Part shown: piece after piece, positions 9,045 through 17,200 of the stretch | Position numbering within the stretch: the stretch's first letter is position 1 | How the letters are laid out: every line of letters begins with the position of its first letter | Source: Fervidibacter sp032160945 | GTDB taxonomy: Bacteria; Armatimonadota; Fervidibacteria; Fervidibacterales; Fervidibacteraceae | Length of the DNA: 29,810 nucleotides | Reading direction: 5' to 3' (one strand) | NCBI GenBank assembly: GCA_032160945.1 | Contig: JAVHTL010000015.1 | Translations under genes and position numbers: made by a program | The notes under the pieces: generated by a model | The model's input: only the letters and a program-made list of their open reading frames with translations | What the model was told of the DNA's origin: nothing | Database searches by the model: none

Positions 9045-12000
9045 CTCAACACCACCACCCGTTGGGTTTCACGACCCAAGTTATCGCGAGCGGAGAGGCG
9101 CAGCAACAAAGGCATTGATGGCAAAACTTGACCTTCAGCGCTGCGCCCATCCCAGAGGAATTGAACCTGCGTCTTTAATTCGCTTGAACTTGTCAAAACT
9201 TTCACTAACCGCCCCGTCAATGTCCTGATTTCCGCTTGAACTGCAGCAGGTGCAGTTAACCGAGCAGTGACGATATAACTGCCACCACGCGTTCTCGTTA
9301 CTTTGACATCCACGATACGAAGCGGAACCTCAGAGGGCACTCCTATGGTCAACATCAATTGTCGCTTCCCTTGCTCGTCGGTAGTGACTGTCCACTCCCC
9401 TGCCCCACTGATGTTAACGGAGCGATGTGTCAATGGGTCAACCAAGACCGCCTTAAGAGCATTTCGGCTCAATGAACTCCAGCGCAATTTCACGGTTTGG
9501 TTAGGATGAGTTGAGTTAACCACTAACATCCATCGCCCGGTTTGGGCTGGAATTTCCATCAAAGGCAGTTCAACGCTGCGGTTATTTTGACCATACTTGA
9601 CGAAACCTGCCCATGCGGTCATCCCGGGAGCAGCGGGAGGTGCGGGGGCAGTCTCCATGTCATTTGTGACCGAAATCTTGTAGGGTAGTTCAGACTTTTC
9701 TCCCCAAATCTCCAACGAAAGCAATGGCTGAACTTTCCTTTCTGCTGGGCGGCTGCGTGAAGAAGGAACTGGGCTGACGACCAGAGAGCAAGGTTGGAAC
9801 TTGTAAATCCAGTAGCCAGCGAAAGGTTGCAACACCCAGTCCTTGACATTGATTGCCACATAGGTTGGCGGGTCTGAAGTTGCTGAGTAATGATAAACGA
9901 AACCCAAAATGATGCCATCTTGGGCTGCCCTTTCCAAAGAAAGGATTTGTCCAGATGGTAGCATAACTTGAACTGAAGACGAAATAACTGTGAACGGAAA
10001 CGGATTCCCAACTTGCTGCCAACCAACATCAAATTGGTTCATGTCCCAAACTGGCTCGTTGGCAATTCGGAAAGGTTGGGAACGGTCAACATCAGGAGCA
10101 TCAATTGCCAAAACGACATCTCTGTCCAAGCGAACCCAATAAGCCCGTCCAGGTGCTAACACATCAACGAATTCACCTGAGCGAAGGTAGCCTTGCTGAC
10201 CTGCGGCGTTAACTACGCCCCAACGAGCAATAGCCGGTTGTGCTCCGAAGACATAGACAGGGCTGCGCCGTTCAGGTGGAACGCTTGGGTCTTGGAAGTT
10301 GTAAGGTAAGGTGACCATGAAAGGCAGCAAGGCACCAGTCTTAGTTCGTGCTGCTCTCATTTGGAGCGGTAGGACGGAGAAAGTCACCGTTGAAGGAGCC
10401 ACATTCACACCTGCACGGTTACGGGCGCGAATTTCAACGGTGTGAGTGCCACTTGGGAGTGGAAAGTTTGGATTTGTCGGGTCAGTTAAGGGCAAAATCA
10501 AAGTTTGTGTGCCCTCATTAAACACTGAAGATGGATTACTGATGGGCAAATTTGTGTCATTAATCAAAACGGTTATGCTTGAAGGGTCAATATCCGCTTG
10601 CGCAGCCAACGGCGCTGAAAACTGAACTTGTAAGGTTGGTCGGTTTGTGTAAACAATTTCACCCTCATGAGGTGACAAAATAAACGCTTGAGGTTGAGTC
10701 ATTACTTTCAAAGTTGCTTGAACTGTGCCATCTGGCAACGGACGAATGTCAATTACCCGAACACCACTGTCAATTCCGAGATAACTTAGGCTTGGTGGTG
10801 TGCTAAGCAGGTCAAACCTGGTGTTGTTCGTTCTTCCCGGGAACGGGTCTCCATCGTCACCCCAGTTGCCTCTTGAAAAACCCGCAAAACCAAAGTTAGT
10901 CCAATCAAAGGTTTGAGTTTGGATTTGAGCATCGTCCATATCGTTTTTCCCATCAGCATCAACTAAGTCCACACCTTTGCGAGACGGATTGCTTTGGACA
11001 TCATTGTTGAAGAAAAGGACTGGGTTGCTTAAAATGGAAAGGTCAATGTGGAAGATATTCAAACCTTGACCAGGCAACAAATTATCAAAGCCTCTCAACT
11101 GACGGTTTACAACCATGAAGTATTCGTTGGATGATGGGCTTCCGAAAGCCCAAAGCCTATAGGTAATAGGCTGTTCCGACCAAACGGGAATTGTCACTGT
11201 TCCAAGTTCCTTTGTGACCTCAATCGGCGTTACCCAGCCCCAAACCATCTTGCACCAAGGATCATGGTGACCTGGATGACCACCTGGTCTATTTGGATTG
11301 AGAGTGACACGACCTGGGTAGAAACGGTCACCAGTCGCCATAAGCGACCATGCACCTGGATCAACTTGGTTCAAGTTGTTGGGGTTGTAAAGGTCGGGTA
11401 AGCCAAAGGCATGACCAAACTCATGGGCATAAGTTCCACAGCCGAAAATGGAGAAAAGGCTATCAACTTCGTGAACGAAAATTGCACAATCAACCACTAT
11501 GCCATCGTTGGTCGTAGCCATAGGAGGGAGATTGGGGGAGAAAAGTCGCACTTTCCCCCAAGTGACGGTAAAGGCATCATAAGTTGGGTCTTGAGTGAAG
11601 TTACCATTTGGTGGGCGAGTATCTGGGTCGGACGCTATCGTCAGGAAAAGCAAATCTATCCTACCATCTCTGTCGCTATCGTAGCGTGAGAAATCAACAA
11701 GATTGTCCAGTGCAGAAAGTGCTTGTTGGGTAATCGCTTGAAGCACCGCTGGTGTCCGAAAGTTTTGAATGTGCGTGATATTGCCAGTTGTTGTAGTTGC
11801 CACATTAACGGTGATCGGACCGAAAGAGTCACCAACCAATCGGCATTTTCCGTAGGATGCTTCTTTAATGAAACTTGCCAAAGAGGTTGGGTTTGATTCA
11901 TCAAAGAGGAGTCTACGGTAGTAGTCAGCAGTATGATGAGGGTCTGGCACAATGTCTGGTGAGTTTGGCTGCACGAGGATGTGAAGCCCTCGGATTGTCC

Positions 12001-12286
12001 CCAAAAGACCTCCTCTTGGAAGCAGGCTTGTCCCCAAACCACCGTAGAAAATTGCTGGCAACTCACGCCCTATCTGCCGCTTTTGGGCTTCAGCAAAAGC
12101 ACGAATCTTTTCTTCGGTAATGCCAAACTCTTTCAACAACATTCGTGTGACTTCCGCAGTGCGACATCTATTGACTTGTCCGAACACCGATGTTGCAAGC
12201 AAAAAAATCCCCAAAACTATCCACAAAGACAACCTTCTCATCTCACATCTTTTGCCCGTTGTCCGTTTTTCTTTTGGCTTCACCAT
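9041..12286 (-). CDS. Secreted M6-type zinc metalloprotease with C-terminal surface module (~1081 aa)
   Basis: The zinc motif HEFGHAFGLPDLY (HEFGH at residues 288-292) is preceded by a calcium-type acidic segment (DFSRYDSDRDGRIDLLFL) and followed by DPGAWSLMATG. This arrangement is typical of M6 (immune inhibitor A-like) peptidases. I chose ATG at 12286 because AAGGA lies 5 bases upstream. A TTG at 12310 has no SD, and ATG at 12241 would give a shorter but also plausible signal peptide. The signal peptide hydrophobic core is LWIVLGIFLLATSVFG. After the catalytic domain come an Ig-like domain (~530-640), then the shared module (LLPFMVTLPYNF ~649, WQQVGNPFPF ~757, LQPFAGYWIY ~820) and a FlgD-like terminal domain (~990-1081). 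It lies 45 bp after the CsgG/FlgT-like gene and overlaps the next gene by 4 bp. It may process its surface-protein neighbours (inference) or digest external protein. Confidence 0.88.
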   Translation of the reverse strand: MVKPKEKRTTGKRCEMRRLSLWIVLGIFLLATSVFGQVNRCRTAEVTRMLLKEFGITEEKIRAFAEAQKRQIGRELPAIFYGGLGTSLLPRGGLLGTIRGLHILVQPNSPDIVPDPHHTADYYRRLLFDESNPTSLASFIKEASYGKCRLVGDSFGPITVNVATTTTGNITHIQNFRTPAVLQAITQQALSALDNLVDFSRYDSDRDGRIDLLFLTIASDPDTRPPNGNFTQDPTYDAFTVTWGKVRLFSPNLPPMATTNDGIVVDCAIFVHEVDSLFSIFGCGTYAHEFGHAFGLPDLYNPNNLNQVDPGAWSLMATGDRFYPGRVTLNPNRPGGHPGHHDPWCKMVWGWVTPIEVTKELGTVTIPVWSEQPITYRLWAFGSPSSNEYFMVVNRQLRGFDNLLPGQGLNIFHIDLSILSNPVLFFNNDVQSNPSRKGVDLVDADGKNDMDDAQIQTQTFDWTNFGFAGFSRGNWGDDGDPFPGRTNNTRFDLLSTPPSLSYLGIDSGVRVIDIRPLPDGTVQATLKVMTQPQAFILSPHEGEIVYTNRPTLQVQFSAPLAAQADIDPSSITVLINDTNLPISNPSSVFNEGTQTLILPLTDPTNPNFPLPSGTHTVEIRARNRAGVNVAPSTVTFSVLPLQMRAARTKTGALLPFMVTLPYNFQDPSVPPERRSPVYVFGAQPAIARWGVVNAAGQQGYLRSGEFVDVLAPGRAYWVRLDRDVVLAIDAPDVDRSQPFRIANEPVWDMNQFDVGWQQVGNPFPFTVISSSVQVMLPSGQILSLERAAQDGIILGFVYHYSATSDPPTYVAINVKDWVLQPFAGYWIYKFQPCSLVVSPVPSSRSRPAERKVQPLLSLEIWGEKSELPYKISVTNDMETAPAPPAAPGMTAWAGFVKYGQNNRSVELPLMEIPAQTGRWMLVVNSTHPNQTVKLRWSSLSRNALKAVLVDPLTHRSVNISGAGEWTVTTDEQGKRQLMLTIGVPSEVPLRIVDVKVTRTRGGSYIVTARLTAPAAVQAEIRTLTGRLVKVLTSSSELKTQVQFLWDGRSAEGQVLPSMPLLLRLSARDNLGRETQRVVVLR

Positions 12287-12331
12287 GTCATTCCTTACCC
12301 CCAAAGACAAGCATAATCCGATGTGGCTGCA

Positions 12332-14164
12332 CTAACCTGGGGGCGGAGGTGTTGCAGGGACTGTAAACGAACGAACTTGACTAAATACCCATCCGCCCTC
12401 TGGTGGGTTGATGTCCCTTGAGTATCTGTATCCGACACGCCAATACAAAGTTTGCCCGGCAGCGAAACGACCCGCCAAATTCTGGTTGGGAATGACAATT
12501 TCCTGACCCCCTATGTCAGGGTTAGGCAGCCTTTGAGAAGGAATGGTTACTGTCCGAGGAGCAGGGAAGTTCGGGTTATCGCTGACTTGGACAATGTATT
12601 CATCAGCGCCCTGTGCCGAAATAAACCTGAAGGTCACATTGTTAATGTTGACATCGCCAGCGGGTTCAAGCAAATCGGCTTGACTTAACTGAACCAACGG
12701 AGTGACTGGACCTATTGACCCTGAAGATAGGCTGTAAACCAACTCAAAAGGTTCACGCCGCTCCGTTGTTCCTTGTCCCCCTTCTGTAGTGGGAGGGGGT
12801 GTTAACCGTCTCGCATTTACGAGTCGGATGGCATACCAATAATGCTGACCACGCTGAAGGGGTTGGTGAAGGTAAGAGACTTGGTAATCAAAGCGGTCGC
12901 GAAGGAAACTGGTGCCAGGAGTTCCTAAAGAGCGCCTAATTTGGGGCAATATGTTGGGAGGTGACTTCTCGTCAATATCAATGGTTACTGTTCCGCTTCC
13001 AACGGAATCGTCATCAACGTATTCCCGAGTAGCTTGACCATCCAAAATGGCTATAGGGTAAACGCCTTCGGTGTTGACGCCAGAGAATGTGGCGCGATAA
13101 ATCTCAATAGCCACAGTTTCTCTTGTCTTTCCTAAGCCGAGTTTAACTGTCCTACCATTGTCAGTCACCATGGCTGTTGTTGTTGGTGGGGCTTCTGTTC
13201 CACGCTTGCTTCCTCCTGCAAGGGAACCTATGAGGACGACACCTGCGATAATCAGCAACAGAGTTGGAATGAATGAGCCTAAGCCTTTTGAAACTTTTCT
13301 GACAGGAGGCTCAGTGACGCCTATTTTAGGGAGTTCGTAAACGCCAATAATTCTGTCGGGATATTGGATTGGCACAACCTCCTCTTTGATGACTCCAGAG
13401 GATTGTCGGGCTTCTGCACTGGTGACTTGGATAAGCCCAATTCTGTTGCGAACCATAAAGCCCGTTTCTGGGTCACGAACGAGCCGATAAACCCAAAATT
13501 GCATCCCTTCTCGCACTCCCTGATCGTAACCTCTGTTGATGACGACATCACTTCCAACACGCTGCATTATTTGCCCTTCAGGCAATTTCGTTGCCAGCAC
13601 TTGTTGAATTGCTTGATTTGCAGCGCTGGTAATTGCTTGATCAATCAAGATGTCTGGCGCTACACCAGGCTTTGAAGGTGTCGTCGCCACAACATTTGCA
13701 CCGTTGACAGGGACTTCCAAATAACGGTCATGGAAAAGTATTTGAAGTTGAACGCTTGCTTGACTTGTTTTTTCGTTGATAAGCGTTTTGACGACCTTCC
13801 CATAAACGATGAAGCGAACGCCAAGCCTCTTAGCAAGGGTTGTCAGTTGATTGGTTTGAATAGGATAAACTAACCCAAACTCCTTGAGTGCAGTTTCAAC
13901 CTCGTTTCGCGAAATGACATCATATTTGGCTGTATCTGCTAAAGCCAGAGCGAATGCATCTGCTGCTTTCCTGCCCAAAATTGGCGAAATGCCTTGACCG
14001 ACCTCAAAATCCAAAATGGCAACTTTCTGAATAGGTGGTGGCTTTGCTGCTTCTTCCATCCCTGCTGTCACTTGGGCAGTTCCCAATCCAGCCCATTGAG
14101 TTGTTAATGCAAAAACGAGAAATTGAGCAATCCATCGCCACAAACTTAATCTTCGCCAACGCAT
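12332..14164 (-). CDS. CsgG/FlgT-like periplasmic or outer-membrane protein with C-terminal FnIII-like domains (610 aa)
   Basis: The ATG is preceded by GGAGGGA. Residues 1-30 are a signal peptide (RRLSLWRWIAQFLVFAL). Residues 47-190 look like a CsgG/TolB-N type domain: VAILDFEVG, then ALADTAKYDVISRNEVE, then LAKRLGVRFIVYGKV. Residues 197-262 match the pattern of the FlgT C-terminal domain (VVINRGYDQGVREGMQFWVYR ... IGLIQVTSA, in parts). Residues 296-317 are hydrophobic and followed by GGSKRG. The remaining ~290 residues are beta-rich, ending in an FnIII-like domain that carries tyrosine/tryptophan strands (YWRVGYRYS). CsgG-fold proteins form or modulate outer-membrane export pores or flagellar collars; which applies here is unknown. 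It lies 71 bp after the 1851-residue gene and 45 bp before the protease. Its N-terminal half is matched by the giant protein encoded at 1-6183. Confidence 0.82.
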   Translation of the reverse strand: MRWRRLSLWRWIAQFLVFALTTQWAGLGTAQVTAGMEEAAKPPPIQKVAILDFEVGQGISPILGRKAADAFALALADTAKYDVISRNEVETALKEFGLVYPIQTNQLTTLAKRLGVRFIVYGKVVKTLINEKTSQASVQLQILFHDRYLEVPVNGANVVATTPSKPGVAPDILIDQAITSAANQAIQQVLATKLPEGQIMQRVGSDVVINRGYDQGVREGMQFWVYRLVRDPETGFMVRNRIGLIQVTSAEARQSSGVIKEEVVPIQYPDRIIGVYELPKIGVTEPPVRKVSKGLGSFIPTLLLIIAGVVLIGSLAGGSKRGTEAPPTTTAMVTDNGRTVKLGLGKTRETVAIEIYRATFSGVNTEGVYPIAILDGQATREYVDDDSVGSGTVTIDIDEKSPPNILPQIRRSLGTPGTSFLRDRFDYQVSYLHQPLQRGQHYWYAIRLVNARRLTPPPTTEGGQGTTERREPFELVYSLSSGSIGPVTPLVQLSQADLLEPAGDVNINNVTFRFISAQGADEYIVQVSDNPNFPAPRTVTIPSQRLPNPDIGGQEIVIPNQNLAGRFAAGQTLYWRVGYRYSRDINPPEGGWVFSQVRSFTVPATPPPPG

Positions 14165-14235
14165 CTTCGTTCCCTCCGTCTCAGCGAAATGGTTGCACTG
14201 CTAAGTTTTCACTCCCAAAAATTTACTGCGAAATT

Positions 14236-17200
14236 TTACCATCGTAAAGGCATAATTGCACGCACTTGTTCTCCTCGTTCACCATAGGCTTGAACTTCAA
14301 AGAGGTATAGACCTTTAGGCAAACTTGCATTTGCGCTTCTTTTATCCCAAAAGATTCTTTGTTCGCCGGCAGCCATCAACCTGCGGGGCTGAACGACAGA
14401 AATCAACCTTCCCGTCAAAGTCATCAACTTGCATTCAACTTCGGCAGTTTCCGTCAGTGTGAACCGAACGAGCAATTTGCCTCCGCGATTGACTTCGGGT
14501 TTCATTCCGACAATTCTCAACCCGCTTCCGACTCTCCTTTCAGCGATCAATCTCAACCTCTTCATCCCATCTTTCAAAGCAAAAGTATAGCCATTGGTTG
14601 TCCTCATGTATCTTGCTTCGCCAGTGTCCAAGTCAACTAAAACCAACCTCACATCGGATGGCGCTCGTTCGTTAATTTTGTCCCATGAAATTGTTAACCT
14701 CTCGTTGCTTGAGGAGGTTTCAATGGCTAAGTCCCAAATTTGAGGTTTCGCTGAAGGTGCTCTAACATCGGCATATAGCAAAGTTTCACTGCGACCGATG
14801 CGAACAACCGAACCAAATGTCACCCAATCAGGAATCCAATGCCTCAAGGAAGGTGGCGATAGCAAGTCCAGACCGTCCAAACTGTCATTGGCTTGAGGCG
14901 AGACGCCAATTTGTATCGTGCTCAAAACTTGTCCATCCCTTACGAGTTTAATCGGAACAAGCCAACCATCATCGCCTAAACTCAAGCGCCCATCAGCCAG
15001 AGCCAACTTGCTCCTTGAAGGTTGACCGCTAACCGTTGCTTGTTTTGTCGGGGTGTTGTCAATGCTTAGGATGACACCTTGAGGTGCTTGCACATAGACC
15101 CAATAGCCCTTGAACGGCTCCATGAAGACTGAAGTGAGATAGCCAGTTGCGAATTGGTTCAGTGCAAACAAAGTGTCACTCATCCAATTTTGCAATGATG
15201 CCTCTCTCAAAGTCAGAGTTTGTCCTGTTGCTCGGTTAGTAACTCTCGTCCTCCCCCAGTCAACTTTGAACGGGAATGGCGCCCCAATTAGCCACCAACC
15301 AGGCTTGTCAAGAATGAGAGGAAATGGTTGGTCAAAGGGAGCAGGTGTCCCAGGCTGAGTAAAGTCCGTTGATTGGTCAAATCGGACGAAGTAACCGCGA
15401 CCAAGATAAAAAGCATCAGCAGGTGGAACAGGGAAGCGAACATAACGACCTCCCCTGTAACCTGTCATTGGGTCAGTAAAATTAGGGTCTGTCTCCCAAG
15501 TGATGATTTTGTCAGTGCCAAGCAAGTTGTTGATTGTTATACCTGTGCCCGTGTAATCGTAAGGGATGCTGATGAGTTGAATTCCGCGAGCGAAAGTGTA
15601 TTGAGCACGCAACACGAAGTTGATGTTTTGGGTTTCTGTGGCTTCTTGGACAACAACGCCTGTTCGTTCTGTCGGAGTGGGAGTGTAGCCTGGTGCCTTG
15701 ACCCTCACCGTATAAGTTCCCAGAGGCACATTGGGGATGAGGTAGTTTCGGCTGTAGCCACCAACAACAGTGAATTGGGCATCAGTAACGCCTCTGGCGA
15801 CAACTTCACCCGTTGCGGGTTGGACAACCTCAACGGTCACACCACCGACAGGTGTGCCATCGGCGCGGGTTACGCGACCAGAGATGCTTCCGGGCTGCGC
15901 CATTGACAGGGCAAGTGTTACCCTTGTTGTCGCCGCAGTTTGAACTTGAACTCCAGTGACGCTTGCAGGTTTGTAGTTTGGAGCGGTCGCTTGGACAGTA
16001 TAGACGCCGACAGGAATGTTCGGGATCGTGAAGTTGCCCTGAGCATCCGTCGTCGCCGATGCTATTGTCGTCGTTCCAGAGATGACTTCAACCAAAGCGC
16101 CAGCGATACCTTGATTGGTTTGAGCGTCAACAACTTGACCTGCGATGGTTCCTGGTTCGCCCGGCAATTGGAAGTCAACACCCGTTGTTTCCTGACCGGG
16201 GCGAACGACGATGCCCGTTTTTGTCACAGAAGTATGTCGCGGTGCAGAAGCGGTGACTTCGTAAGTGGCGTTAGGCAAACCTTCCAACCTATAAGTTCCG
16301 TCTCCTTTCGTTGTCGTCGTGTAGGTGCTCGGAATTCCCGGAGGTAGGACAATAGGGTTTCCACTTTCATCGGCGACAATTTTTGCTGTAATCATCGCTC
16401 CGACAATTGGTGTTGTCCCATCCAGTTCCGTCACCTTGCCACTGATAGCACCAGGTGGCAATTTAGTCATAGTGAAGTCATTGTTTAGACTGACGAAACT
16501 GGTTGCATTGTCAAAATCATCTACTCCCTCCACAGGTGATCTTAAAAGGCGCGATGTCCATCCAGGGACAGAAACTTCTATGTCGTAAACACCTGTGTTT
16601 AGACCGATGATTTGATAAGAGCCATCCCTTTGTGTGAGTGCACCGCCGAAAATGATAGGTTGAGGTTGCAGACTTCCAATTTGAGCGCGGACTGTAAATC
16701 CTTCAAGTGGATTACCTTGTGTGTCCACGACTTTACCTGCAATCACACCAGTGCGCAAAAAGTCCATAATGTAGTTCATCAATGTGTGTCGGAAAACTAA
16801 TGCCTCAACATAAGTTACTTGCCCGATCGTGGTGTTTTTGAAACCATTGTTCATTGCTTCCATCGGGAAGAAGAAAGTGACAACACGGTAATCGGTGGCG
16901 GGGTCACGGTATTGAACACCAGCGTTAGTTCCCCCCTGAAGGTAAGTGTAAGTTGCAAATGCGCCCGTTAAGACCTCCACAGTATCCATCACTAATGCGT
17001 TCTCGCAGCCATCACCCATGAAACCAAAACTTGGATTGTATTGGCTTGGGTTGATGGGTGGGTCGTAAGTTGTGTCGGGACGGTTAAAGCCTAACAGTTC
17101 AATTCCTGAAGCCGTTCCATGCCTTTCTTGGTCTGGGTCTCTAAGTTGAGGTGGGCTGTCAGCGGTAAGCGCATCTTCGTTGAAAGTTAGACCTTGCCCC

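Noticed and set aside
11656..12066. 136-codon minus-strand frame inside the protease gene
   Set aside because: It overlaps the catalytic domain of the M6 protease in another frame and shows no family features.
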